NCBI RefSeq assembly: GCF_039543385.1
Contig: NZ_BAABJQ010000005.1
Span: 62,001 to 126,000 of the forward strand
Source: Rugosimonospora acidiphila
Lineage (GTDB): Bacteria > Actinomycetota > Actinomycetes > Mycobacteriales > Micromonosporaceae
Direction: 5' to 3'
Length of the DNA stretch: 64,000 nucleotides
Numbering within the stretch: the stretch's first letter is position 1; every line of letters starts with the position of its first letter. Of the stretch, positions 36,074 through 44,061 are shown in pieces. The notes beneath the pieces were generated by a model. It was given only the letters and a program-made list of their open reading frames with translations, made no database searches and was not told the DNA's origin. The position numbers were made by a program, and so were the translations under genes.

Positions 36074-36715
36074 TCAGAGCGTGACGAGCCGCGCGGTCAA
36101 CCACACCGGGTCGAAGCCGGCCACCACCCGGTCGCCGGCGCCCGCGGCGACCGGGGTCGGCACCGTGCCCCCGCTGACCACGTCGACCAGCCGCACGCCC
36201 GCGCGTCGCATGAAGTTCAGGCTGCCGGCCCAGGCCGGATGCCCCCAGAGCCGGTGGTTCACCATCGGAACGGCCACCATCGGCAGACCGATGCTCAGCG
36301 CCTCGCACAGCACGCCCAGCGCGTAGGTGTCGCTGATGCCGCTCGCGGCCTTGTTGATGGTGTTGAACGTGGCCGGGCAGACCACCAGCGCCGACGAGGC
36401 GTCGATGAGCCTCGGCTGGTACGGCGATCGGAACTCCAGCCATGGTGGCTCGCCGGTCAGCCGCGCGATGGCGACCGGATCCAGCCAGGCCGCCGAGGCC
36501 GGGGTGCCCACCACCGACACCCGCCAACCCTCGCCGCACAGCGCGGCGACCAGGTCGGGGGTGCGGATGGCCAGCGGGGCACCGCAGACGACGAGCGTCA
36601 CGAGGGGTTCGGACCTCAACTGCCGCTCCGTGGGCGCGGGACCGTGCACTCCGTGGTTGAGGCGTCTCGACGGCTGTTGTCGGAGCGCTCCCGCCCCGAA
36701 CGGATCCGGCATCAT
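36074..36715 (-). CDS. Flavoprotein (PPC decarboxylase-like fold)
   Basis: A 213-aa protein of the HFCD flavoprotein superfamily. LVVCGAPLAIRTPDL begins the Rossmann-like fold, VVCPATFNTINKAASGISDTYALG is the conserved PxxN-type FMN segment, and the MVNHRLWGHPAWAGSLNFMRRAG segment is family-typical. The exact reaction is unknown; stand-alone actinobacterial members are common. The start ATGATG at 36715/36712 lies shortly after TACGCT on the minus strand, consistent with a leaderless mRNA. The 283-base spacer to the tRNA holds nothing recognisable. Confidence 0.8.
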   Translation of the reverse strand: MMPDPFGAGALRQQPSRRLNHGVHGPAPTERQLRSEPLVTLVVCGAPLAIRTPDLVAALCGEGWRVSVVGTPASAAWLDPVAIARLTGEPPWLEFRSPYQPRLIDASSALVVCPATFNTINKAASGISDTYALGVLCEALSIGLPMVAVPMVNHRLWGHPAWAGSLNFMRRAGVRLVDVVSGGTVPTPVAAGAGDRVVAGFDPVWLTARLVTL

Positions 36716-36776
36716 CACGTTGTAGCGTATTGCGTGCGGAGCGCAGCGGTCGACCCCATCGGCGACGCACCCTCCG

Positions 36777-37088
36777 TTATCGAGGGAGTGCCGGGCCGAA
36801 ACGGGCCGGCGGAAGGTGCGCACGGCACGCCTTCATCAGCCGGGCGTACGCGGCGGCGGCCGACTCGTACGCCTGCCGCTTGCTCTCGAAGCTGACGCCG
36901 CGGACGCCGGGCATCGCGCGCAACTCCTGGTCAATCGCGGCGCGCTGATCGTCGGTGGCGTCATCGTGCGGGAACACGGCGACCTTGCTGTCGAGGTGCG
37001 GCTCCGGTTTCGAGCAGCCCACCGGGCCGAGCAGCACGGCGACGGCGACAGGCACGACGACGGGCATGGCCGCGGCGATCATGCGCAT
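36777..37088 (-). CDS. Small lipoprotein with FtsX-ectodomain-like sequence
   Basis: A 103-aa protein. The N-terminus is a signal peptide ending in a lipobox-like GPVGC (Cys25). The mature part, VFPHDDATDDQRAAIDQELRAM followed by PGVRGVSFESKRQAYESA, has the pattern of the permease-like FtsX extracellular domain (DAT-Q-xxI-x-L...PGV-x-x-V-x-FESKxxAYE). It is a stand-alone lipid-anchored form without the membrane permease. It might mimic or modulate FtsX-controlled hydrolases; this is inference. Confidence 0.75.
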   Translation of the reverse strand: MRMIAAAMPVVVPVAVAVLLGPVGCSKPEPHLDSKVAVFPHDDATDDQRAAIDQELRAMPGVRGVSFESKRQAYESAAAAYARLMKACRAHLPPARFGPALPR

Positions 37089-37192
37089 CGGGCGATGGTA
37101 GGAGACGGAAGCCGCCTCCGTCTTCGCCGATCCGGCCCGTCGGTACGGCCTGGATGGGGCGAATCGCCGCCGAGCTGTCTAGGCTTCTGAAC

Positions 37193-37720
37193 GTGACCCT
37201 TGACGAGCTGCCGGCCATGGCCCAGCCCCGCGTCGCCGCCGGCGCCCTCATCCTCGACGGCGCCGGTCGGATCCTGTTGCTTCGGCCCACCTACAAGCGG
37301 TACTGGGACATCCCGGGCGGGTACGTGGAGCCGGGCGAGTCGCCGTACGCGGCGTGTGTGCGCGAGATCGGCGAGGAACTGGGGGTCATCGCGCGCGTGG
37401 GCTCGATGCTGGTCATCGACTGGGCGCCGCTGGAAAGTGAGGGAGACAAGATAGCTTTCGTCTTTGACGGCGACCCGCTCAGCGACGATGACCTCAGGCG
37501 GATCGTCTTCGAGGACGGCGAGATCACCGAGTTCCGGTACGTCGCGCCGGCCGAGCTCGACGACCTCGTGCCGTCCCGGCTCGCCCGCCGCCTGCACATG
37601 GCGGTCGCCGCCAAGCGCAACGGCCGGATGACCTACGCCGAGCACGGCGAGGAGGTACCGGGCGGCCGGCTTTTCCGGGAGGTCAGCCGCAACGGCGTGA
37701 CCCGTGCGAGCGGCGAATAG
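37193..37720 (+). CDS. NUDIX hydrolase
   Basis: A 175-aa protein. The Nudix box GGYVEPGESPYAACVREIGE followed by ELGV is complete (GX5EX7REUXEEXGU). It hydrolyses a nucleoside-diphosphate-linked substrate, unknown. I chose the GTG at 37193 because TAGGCT stands seven bases upstream (leaderless promoter); an ATG at 37154 would add 13 residues. It is divergent from the small lipoprotein. Confidence 0.88.
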   Translation: MTLDELPAMAQPRVAAGALILDGAGRILLLRPTYKRYWDIPGGYVEPGESPYAACVREIGEELGVIARVGSMLVIDWAPLESEGDKIAFVFDGDPLSDDDLRRIVFEDGEITEFRYVAPAELDDLVPSRLARRLHMAVAAKRNGRMTYAEHGEEVPGGRLFREVSRNGVTRASGE

Positions 37721-37745
37721 CCGAACTCCACTGTAGACGGACCGG

Positions 37746-38678
37746 CTACCGGCACCCGTCCTGAAGATCCGGCCGCCCGAGAAACGCGGTGACCCGGTCG
37801 ATCGCCTCGGAGACGTAGTCGCCGGACGTGTCCAGCCATACGATCGAGGTCTCCTTGCGGAACCAGGACATCTGCCGCCGGGAGAACCGGTAGATCGCTC
37901 GGCTCAGGTCTTCGAAGAACTCGGTCTCGTCCTTGTACTCCCCGGCGAGCAGCCGCGCCAGGTAGCGGTACTCCAGGCCCAGGGAATCCATGATCTCGGC
38001 GCTTACCCCGCGGTCCATCAAGCGCCGGGCCTCGTCGACCATTCCTTCCTCGAGCCGCGTCGTTAGCCGCTGTTCGATCCGGCTGCGCAGCACCTCCGGC
38101 GGCCAGGTGATGCCGAGTTGAAGGAAATCGAACTGGGCCACGTTCCGGATCTCGTCGGGATAAGATCCGCGATGTTCAATGATCTCGATGGCCCGGATGA
38201 TTCTCCGTTTGTTCCGGGGATCGAACCGCGCGGCGACCTCCGCGTCGTACCCCGCCAGCGTCGACCAGAGTTCGGCTGACTCCATGGTCTCCAGCCGCCG
38301 CCGTCGCTCGTAGTCCGGCGGGGCCGTCTCGAACCGGTATCCCTCCACGATGGCGCGCACGTAGAGGCCGGTGCCGCCCACCATGATGGGCAGCCGGTGC
38401 CGTTCGAGGATGTCGTCGATCGAGCGGTAGGCCATGGCCTGGTACTCGGCGAGGGAGAAGAACTGCTCGGACACGTCGGCCACGTCGATGAGGTGATGCG
38501 GCACCCGCTGCATCTCCTCGGCGCTCAACTTGCCCGTGCCGATGTCGAGACCGCGGTATATCTGGCGCGAGTCGGCCGAGACGACTTCGCCGCCGAACGT
38601 CTTCGCGAGGGTCACTCCAAGGCTGCTCTTGCCGGAGGCATTCGTTCCGATAATTGCAACGGCCTTTGGCTTTCCCAA
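37746..38678 (-). CDS. miaA: tRNA dimethylallyltransferase (MiaA), atypical
   Basis: A 310-aa enzyme that prenylates A37 of tRNAs reading U-starting codons. P-loop GTNASGKSSLG, VSADSRQIYRGLDIGTGK, VPHHLIDVADVSEQF, VGGTGLYVRAIVEGY and RRQMSWFRKE are present. Wording such as GTNASGK (usually GPTAxGK), GLDIGTGK and VPHHLIDV differs from the usual actinobacterial MiaA and resembles deep-branching bacterial versions. The codons are slightly less GC-biased than neighbours. A TTG at 38678 after AGGGGA is the best start; another TTG at 38702 lacks a site. No hflX/dapF neighbours are present. Confidence 0.88.
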   Translation of the reverse strand: MGKPKAVAIIGTNASGKSSLGVTLAKTFGGEVVSADSRQIYRGLDIGTGKLSAEEMQRVPHHLIDVADVSEQFFSLAEYQAMAYRSIDDILERHRLPIMVGGTGLYVRAIVEGYRFETAPPDYERRRRLETMESAELWSTLAGYDAEVAARFDPRNKRRIIRAIEIIEHRGSYPDEIRNVAQFDFLQLGITWPPEVLRSRIEQRLTTRLEEGMVDEARRLMDRGVSAEIMDSLGLEYRYLARLLAGEYKDETEFFEDLSRAIYRFSRRQMSWFRKETSIVWLDTSGDYVSEAIDRVTAFLGRPDLQDGCR

Positions 38679-38744
38679 CGGTTCCCCTATCGCGCCGATC
38701 AAATGTATTCGAGGGGTCGACTTCCTCGCGAGGGGTCGATTATC

Positions 38745-39314
38745 TCAGGGTGCCGCGGCGGCCCGGAGCGGGCCCGGCGAGGGCTTCGCGCCCAGCACCG
38801 AGGGGTCGACGCTCCACGCCCCGGCCAGCCGCATCACGTCGTCCTCGGAGACCAGGATGTCGGTTTCGGCGTCCCGTGGCGCCCGGACGATTCCGATGGC
38901 CGCCTCGGCGGCGTCCGGCTCGCCCCGCCAATCCGTGACCTCGCCGCTCTCCCCGACGTACCCGAAGGCACGCACCAGCCGCCCGTCGACCGCCCGCTCC
39001 CAGCGGTGCGCCTCGCCGACCCGGTACGTGGCGAAGAACTGCACCTCGGTGCCGAGAACGGAGGACAGCTCCGCGACGTCGACGGCCGCGCCGGGGCCGA
39101 ACAGCCAGCGGCCGGTCACCAGCAGCCACCGGGACTCCCCGGCCCCGGGCAGCTGCGGGGTCAACACCACCCGATCGTCGGTCAGGTAGGCCAGGTCGAT
39201 CCCGTCCCGCCAGGACACCGGACCCAGGTCGCGCAGGCCCAGCGCGTCCACCACGGACGCCTCCTGCCCGTCGCGGATCGCCAGCCAGGCCTGCTTGTAC
39301 CCGAATCCGACCAT
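38745..39314 (-). CDS. Hypothetical actinobacterial protein
   Basis: A 189-aa soluble protein with no signal or transmembrane part: FGYKQAWLAIRDGQ, WLLVTGRWLFG, and VQFFATYRVGEAHRWERAVDGRL precede a C-terminal DDVMRLAGAWSVDPSVLG. This resembles uncharacterised proteins from Streptomyces/Micromonospora, and I cannot assign a function. The ATG at 39314 follows GGAGGG. It lies 66 bases upstream of miaA on the same strand and may be cotranscribed. Confidence 0.75.
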   Translation of the reverse strand: MVGFGYKQAWLAIRDGQEASVVDALGLRDLGPVSWRDGIDLAYLTDDRVVLTPQLPGAGESRWLLVTGRWLFGPGAAVDVAELSSVLGTEVQFFATYRVGEAHRWERAVDGRLVRAFGYVGESGEVTDWRGEPDAAEAAIGIVRAPRDAETDILVSEDDVMRLAGAWSVDPSVLGAKPSPGPLRAAAAP

Positions 39315-40213
39315 GCTCTCGCCCTCCACGCCCAGTACGTTACCGAGCCGCGCGCCGCCGTCCCGGACATCCCCAAGATCGGCGAGGGACGGCCGGCGCC
39401 GCAGATCACATCGGACGGTTCCGCCCACCCCGGCCGGCCGCCCGCCCGCCGCTGTCCACTGGGGACGAGTCATGGCCAGACGGTGCGACAAAAGGAATCC
39501 GGCTCATTCATCGTCCACATAGGACTCACCGCGGCGGTGCCGGCCAGTCAGACCGAGTCGGATCGGCCGGGCCGGGTGGAGGCTGGGCGGCCCCGCTCGG
39601 CTCCCCGGTTCCCGGCCCCGGTTTCTTGCCCGGCCTCTGGCGCCGGGCCCTGACCCCGGGTCCCCCGCCCGCACCCTGGCCGCCACGAGGTACCGCCGGA
39701 AGCCGCACTCCCGCCCACCGCGCCGCCCCGACCGGAGTCGCCGCCGCCTGCCGTGCCGCATAGACCCGACCCTGACCCATGCCATGCGTGCCGTGCCGTG
39801 CCGTGCCGTGCCGAGGTGAGCGGAGCCAGGGGCCGGCGACCGGTCGCGGTGAACGGGATGAACGGCCCGAGACCGGGCGGGCAGGGGGACGAGGGCGCCC
39901 GTCGGCCCGGCGGCCTCCGGCCGGGTACCCGCCGCGAGGAGGGGGCCGCCGGTATCGGGCATAGGGCCCTAAACGGGCACGGCGGAGCGCCATTGCCGCA
40001 AATCGCGCCAGCACCCCGAAAGGCCCAAGGTCCGCCCATAGCCGTACTCGAGAATCGCGGCGTTTTCGGCCGCTCTGTCACCGGACTTATGGCTTGGCAA
40101 ACGAGTCTCCGGGTGGCGGCGGAAAAGTTCGCGACTCGAAAGCGGGGCCGGAGCCGCAGACGTAATGTCGGCTAAATGAAGATTGTTCGTGAAAGAAATT
40201 CGGGAGGAAAATC
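39315..40213. other. 899-bp region without a recognisable gene, with a pentanucleotide repeat
   Basis: Frames on both strands are compositional only. It holds five tandem copies of GTGCC at 39788-39812 within a wider purine/pyrimidine-biased stretch. The last 100 bases turn AT-richer and presumably contain the promoter of the next gene, whose ribosome site GGGAGGAAAATC is strong. Nothing else was found. Confidence 0.6.
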
Positions 40214-40915
40214 ATGAGCCACATCAGCGGCACCGCCCGCACCGCCAGGGCAGGCGGTGGAATGATCTTCGGATCGGCGATGATGATGGTCGTCGGTGTC
40301 TTTCAGGTCCTCATGGGGATCGTGGCCCTGGCCGACAGGGCGTTCTTCTTCAGGCCACGAGCCTCCTACACGTACCGGTTCAACGTTCACTCGTGGGGCA
40401 TCGTCCACGTCATTGTCGGTGGAGTCCTGCTGCTCGCCGCCATCTCGTTGCTGACCGGTTCGCGCTTCGCTCGCGGCATCGCCGTGTCCGTCGCCGCGAT
40501 CTCCGCGATCGCCAACTTCTTCTTCATCCCTTATTATCCGATCTGGTCGGTCCTGATCATCGCCGTTGACGTGTTCGTGATCTGGCAGCTGGCCAACACC
40601 CCGTCGCAGGAGCGCATGGGTACCGGGTCGCGGATGATGGACGCCGGAGCCGTGGCCGGTGGCGACCGCTGGGCGATGACCAACCGGGCCGGGTACAACG
40701 CGCCGGACGCCCCGCAGCGCGACATGTCCTCGGGTCAGATGCGCGGCGACATGTCCGGCCAGGTCCGCGGCGACATGTCCGGCCAACAGATGCGCGGCGA
40801 CATGTCCAACCAGATGCGCGGCGACTCGGGGCAGATGCACGGCGACGGCCAGCGCGAGCAGCAGCCGAGTTCGGGTCGCCAGACCGGCGGCGGCGGTGGC
40901 GGTGGCGGCTCCTGA
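40214..40915 (+). CDS. DUF7144-like four-helix membrane protein with RGD-repeat tail
   Basis: A 233-aa protein. Four transmembrane helices (about 16-38, 63-83, 88-107, 112-130) in the pattern of small actinobacterial DUF7144 proteins (FGSAMMMVVGVFQVLMG, NVHSWGIVHVIVG). The tail from about 150 has four copies of the motif QxRGDMS (GQMRGDMS, GQVRGDMS, QQMRGDMS, NQMRGDS), then GQMHGDGQ and a glycine run. The tail DNA repeats with a 24-27 base period. The ATG follows GGGAGG. Function unknown. Confidence 0.85.
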   Translation: MSHISGTARTARAGGGMIFGSAMMMVVGVFQVLMGIVALADRAFFFRPRASYTYRFNVHSWGIVHVIVGGVLLLAAISLLTGSRFARGIAVSVAAISAIANFFFIPYYPIWSVLIIAVDVFVIWQLANTPSQERMGTGSRMMDAGAVAGGDRWAMTNRAGYNAPDAPQRDMSSGQMRGDMSGQVRGDMSGQQMRGDMSNQMRGDSGQMHGDGQREQQPSSGRQTGGGGGGGGS

Positions 40916-41115
40916 CCGGAGACTTCCGGTGGAGCCGGGCGGCGGCGTGGCAGCGGGGGTTCACGCCGCAGGCGCCTATCCGAGGTGGGCGGGATCCGCG
41001 TGGTACGCGGACCGCCCACCTGCGCGCGTACCGGCGGCCCGGGGGGTAGACCCCACCCCGACCTCGGGGGTTGGCGGGCTTACCACCGGCTCCCCCGATC
41101 GACAGAGTCGAGGGT

Positions 41116-42156
41116 ATGACCTCGACGACCCTGACCCGCGTCAACCCGAGCACCGGCAGCGACTTCTCGGCACTGTCCCGCCGGATCGTCGCGGCCGGCC
41201 TGCTCCGGCGACGCTCGCGCTACTACGCGGTGCGGTTCCTGGTTACCGACGCGGCGTTCGTCGCCGGCTGGGTGCTGTTCGCGTGGCTGGGCGACTCCTG
41301 GGCGCAACTGCTCGTCGCGGCGCTGCTCGCCGTCGCGTTCACACAGGTGGCCTTCCTCGGTCACGACGCCGGGCACCGGCAGGTATCCGGCCGCCGGGGG
41401 CGTAGCGACGTCCTCGGCCTGCTGCACGGCAGCCTCGGCGTCGGCCTGAGCTACGGCTGGTGGATGGACAAGCACACCCGCCACCACGCCAACCCCAACC
41501 ACGAGGACCGCGATCCCGATGTCGGCGCGGGCGCCCTGGTGTGGACCCGGGAGCAGGCCGCGACCCGGCGGGGGCTGCTCGCGGCGCTGGCCAGGCGGCA
41601 GGCGTTCCTGTTCTTTCCGCTGCTCCTGCTCGAGGGACTGAACCTGCACGTGTCCAGCGTCCGGGCGGTGCTGCGGATGCCGATGCGCCACCGGCGATGG
41701 GACGCCGTGCTGCTCGCCGCGCATCTGCTCGGGTACTCGGCCGCCGTGCTGCTGACGCTCTCGCCGCTGCGGGCGCTGGCCTTCGTCGCCGTACAGCAGG
41801 GGTTGTTCGGGCTCTACATGGGCTGCGCGTTCGCGCCGAACCACAAGGGCATGCCGGTGCTGACCGAACGGGACCGGCTGGACTTCCTGCGCCGCCAGGT
41901 GCTCACCTCGCGCGACGTCGGCGGCGCCGCGGTCGGGGTGCTGCTCGGTGGGCTCAACTACCAGATCGAGCACCACCTGTTCCCCAGCATGCCGCGGCCG
42001 AACCTGCGGCGGGCCCGGCCGCTGGTCGCGCAGTTCTGCGCCGAGCGGGGCATCGACTACCGGAGCACCACGCTGACCGAGTCGTACCGGCAGGTCCTTC
42101 GGTACCTGCACGAGGTCGGCGCGCCGCTGCGGCAGGGCCGGTCCCCGAGAGGCTGA
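41116..42156 (+). CDS. Membrane fatty-acid desaturase (front-end type)
   Basis: A 346-aa integral-membrane di-iron desaturase. All three His boxes are present: HDAGH (83-87), HTRHH (120-124) and QIEHH (about 284-288). The Gln in the third box is typical of front-end/acyl-lipid desaturases. Four hydrophobic helices flank them. It should lower membrane order by introducing a cis double bond into lipid-linked acyl chains; regiospecificity is unknown. No reductase or sensor kinase is adjacent. The ATG at 41116 follows CGAGGG; an earlier start at 41071 is weaker. Confidence 0.92.
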   Translation: MTSTTLTRVNPSTGSDFSALSRRIVAAGLLRRRSRYYAVRFLVTDAAFVAGWVLFAWLGDSWAQLLVAALLAVAFTQVAFLGHDAGHRQVSGRRGRSDVLGLLHGSLGVGLSYGWWMDKHTRHHANPNHEDRDPDVGAGALVWTREQAATRRGLLAALARRQAFLFFPLLLLEGLNLHVSSVRAVLRMPMRHRRWDAVLLAAHLLGYSAAVLLTLSPLRALAFVAVQQGLFGLYMGCAFAPNHKGMPVLTERDRLDFLRRQVLTSRDVGGAAVGVLLGGLNYQIEHHLFPSMPRPNLRRARPLVAQFCAERGIDYRSTTLTESYRQVLRYLHEVGAPLRQGRSPRG

Positions 42157-42172
42157 CTCCGCCGGTACGGCA

Positions 42173-42206
42173 GCGCGGCGGCGGCCCACTCGGGCCGCCG
42201 CCGCGC
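42173..42206. terminator. Bidirectional terminator desaturase / thioredoxin
   Basis: A perfect 15-bp stem GCGCGGCGGCGGCCC with a four-base loop, placed between convergent genes. Confidence 0.85.
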
Positions 42207-42236
42207 ATTGCCGTTACGGGCCGGTAACCCGATCGG

Positions 42237-42563
42237 TCAGGAGTTGACCAGCACCTCTTCGATCTGCGCGCGCAGCTTGGACTTCGGGTGCGCGCCGACC
42301 ACCTGCGAGACCACCTCGCCGTTGCGGAAGACGGTCAGCGTCGGCATCGACATGATGTTGTACGCGCGGGCCGTCTGCGGGTTGTTGTCCGCGTCCAGCT
42401 TGACGATGCGCAGGCGACCCTCGTACTCGGTGGCCAGCTCGTCCAGTACCGGCGCGATCCGGTGGCACGGCCCGCACCACTCGGCCCAGAAGTCCACCAG
42501 CACCGGGATGTCGCTGGCGAGGACCTCGTCGGCGAAGGTGGCGTCGGTGACGCTCGCGGTCAT
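42237..42563 (-). CDS. trxA: Thioredoxin
   Basis: A 108-aa cytoplasmic disulfide reductase with active site WCGPC (Cys30, Cys33), VDFWAEW before it and the cis-Pro MSMPTL. The ATG at 42563 follows GAAGGGAAC. It lies directly downstream of a MerR regulator on the same strand, suggesting redox or stress control. Confidence 0.95.
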   Translation of the reverse strand: MTASVTDATFADEVLASDIPVLVDFWAEWCGPCHRIAPVLDELATEYEGRLRIVKLDADNNPQTARAYNIMSMPTLTVFRNGEVVSQVVGAHPKSKLRAQIEEVLVNS

Positions 42564-42601
42564 GTTGTTCCCTTCTGTCACTTACGGCGTTTCTGTTCTG
42601 C

Positions 42602-42961
42602 TCAGCCGGCCTGCGTGATCGCCTCGTCCAGCTCTCCCCGCAGGCGGTCACGGACCGCTTGCAGCCGGTCGATGCAGCCGTCGAGTTCGGAGAGCTTGTG
42701 CCGGTACACGGCGATGGAATCGGGGCACACCGCACCGGAGTCGTTGCCGGCGCGCAGGCACTCCACGAACGGCCGGGTCTCCTCCAGACCGAACCCGATG
42801 TCGAGCAGCGACCTGATCTCCTTGACCACCCGGAGATCACCCTCGTCGTAGTCGCGGTACCCGTTGGTGCTGCGCCGCGCCTCGAGCAGCCCGTGGGCCT
42901 CGTAGTAGCGCAGCGACCGGGCGCTCGTGCCCGCCCGCTCGGCCAGTTCCCCGATCCGCAT
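42602..42961 (-). CDS. MerR-family transcriptional regulator
   Basis: A 119-aa regulator. Winged helix MRIGELAERAGTSARSLRYYEAHGLL, then the dimerising coiled coil. One Cys at about residue 80 (GAVCPDSI) could sense metal or redox state, but a typical metal-site Cys set is lacking. It is transcribed towards trxA. Its own promoter shows a MerR-type operator (42976-42995). Confidence 0.9.
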   Translation of the reverse strand: MRIGELAERAGTSARSLRYYEAHGLLEARRSTNGYRDYDEGDLRVVKEIRSLLDIGFGLEETRPFVECLRAGNDSGAVCPDSIAVYRHKLSELDGCIDRLQAVRDRLRGELDEAITQAG

Positions 42962-42975
42962 ACTGCAACGGTAAA

Positions 42976-42995
42976 CCTTGACGCCGGTGTCAGGG
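42976..42995 (-). promoter_or_regulatory. MerR-type operator in the merR-trxA promoter
   Basis: CCCTGACACCGGCGTCAAGG on the minus strand is a near-perfect inverted repeat (TGACRCCGGYGTCA), a common MerR operator layout between -35 and -10. TACCGT lies six bases before the ATG, so the message may be leaderless. Autoregulation is inferred. Confidence 0.65.
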
Positions 42996-43090
42996 CCAAC
43001 GCCGCCCGACCGTTCGGCGTTCCGCCTGGATTGCCCCATCCCGGGGTCAGAAAGGCGAATGTGAAGCTCTGCCCGCGATCGAGGCCTCGG

Positions 43091-43345
43091 CTACTTATGC
43101 CGGAAATGGACGAACAACCGGCCCCAGTTCTGGGAATCCTTCTCGACGCGGTGGTACAGCGCCTTGATCTCCTTCTGGTCCAGGAACCGCAGCACCCGCT
43201 TCTTCAGCTGCCCGGACCCCTTGCCCGGAATGATCTCCACGACCGACGCCTTCTTCGCGATCGCCTCGTCGATGACGCCGCGCAGCGCCCGGTCGATGTC
43301 CTGACCGCGGTTGAAGATGTCGTGGAGGTCCAGCTTCAGCTTCAC
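43091..43345 (-). CDS. Small Smr-domain protein
   Basis: An 84-aa stand-alone Smr domain: LDLH (5-8), GKGSGQLKK (41-49) and FVHFRHK at the end. Smr domains are found in MutS2 and have endonuclease or nucleic-acid-binding activity. The gene starts one base from the marR stop on the same strand, so the two are probably cotranscribed. Confidence 0.85.
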   Translation of the reverse strand: MKLKLDLHDIFNRGQDIDRALRGVIDEAIAKKASVVEIIPGKGSGQLKKRVLRFLDQKEIKALYHRVEKDSQNWGRLFVHFRHK

Positions 43346-43346
43346 A

Positions 43347-43805
43347 TCAACGACGGTACGCGCCCGCGCCGTCCGGCTCGCCCGCCGCCAGCACCTTGCC
43401 CAGCGCCCGCGCCACCATCTCGGCCTCGCGGGCCGACAGCTTGGCGGTGAACCCGCGCTCGATGGCTGCCAGGTAGCTCGGCCTCGCCTGGCGCAGCCGC
43501 CGGCGCCCCGCCGTCGTCACCACCGCGTACGCCGAGCGCCCGTCCGTCGGGTTGGACTCCTTCGCGACCAGGCCGGCGGCCACCAGTTCGTCGACCACCC
43601 GGCTGACCCTGCTCCGGCTGACCATCGCGACGTTGCCCAGCTCGCTCATCGTCATCCGGCGCCGCGGCGCCCCGTCGAGTTCGGCCAGCACGTCGTACCA
43701 CGTCAGGGGCAGCCCGTGGGTCCGTTGCAGTTCCCGGTCCAGGGCCGGCACCAGTGTGCCGTGTACCCGCAGCAACGCGGACCAGGCCGCGGTGGGATCC
43801 GTCAC
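43347..43805 (-). CDS. MarR-family transcriptional regulator
   Basis: A 152-aa winged-helix repressor: MTMSELGNVAMVSRSRVSRV is the recognition region, followed by the wing NPTDGRSAYAVVT and a C-terminal helix pair. The ligand is unknown. The GTG at 43805 gives a normal MarR length; an extra upstream Met would give an odd N-terminus. Confidence 0.9.
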   Translation of the reverse strand: MTDPTAAWSALLRVHGTLVPALDRELQRTHGLPLTWYDVLAELDGAPRRRMTMSELGNVAMVSRSRVSRVVDELVAAGLVAKESNPTDGRSAYAVVTTAGRRRLRQARPSYLAAIERGFTAKLSAREAEMVARALGKVLAAGEPDGAGAYRR

Positions 43806-43887
43806 TCCGCGAACGGTAGCACCGCCCGCGCACCTCTTGTGTGCGTCGGCACGCATCTGGTAATTCGGGACGGATCAGGTCGGCCCG

Positions 43888-43920
43888 GAGCATTTCAATG
43901 AATGGCGCAGATGAATGCTC
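43888..43920. promoter_or_regulatory. Inverted repeat upstream of the ABC ATPase gene
   Basis: GAGCATT ... AATGCTC with a 19-base spacer in the AT-rich 200-base divergent region between marR and the ABC ATPase gene. It may be a MarR or other regulator site; the factor is unknown. Confidence 0.4.
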
Positions 43921-44061
43921 ACGTGAATTCGCCCGTGCACCGGCACCGGACAATACTTTGGGCATCAGAACAGTTACCCTTCGCTGTTCGCAAAATGTCG
44001 ATTGATCACGTGCGGGTATCGATGCTTGCGTCAGCTCGGTGGCGGGGAGTCAGATATACGA

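Noticed and set aside
39504..39962. Frames across the GTGCC repeat
   Set aside because: The products are repetitive with no domain; several overlapping frames look equally good.
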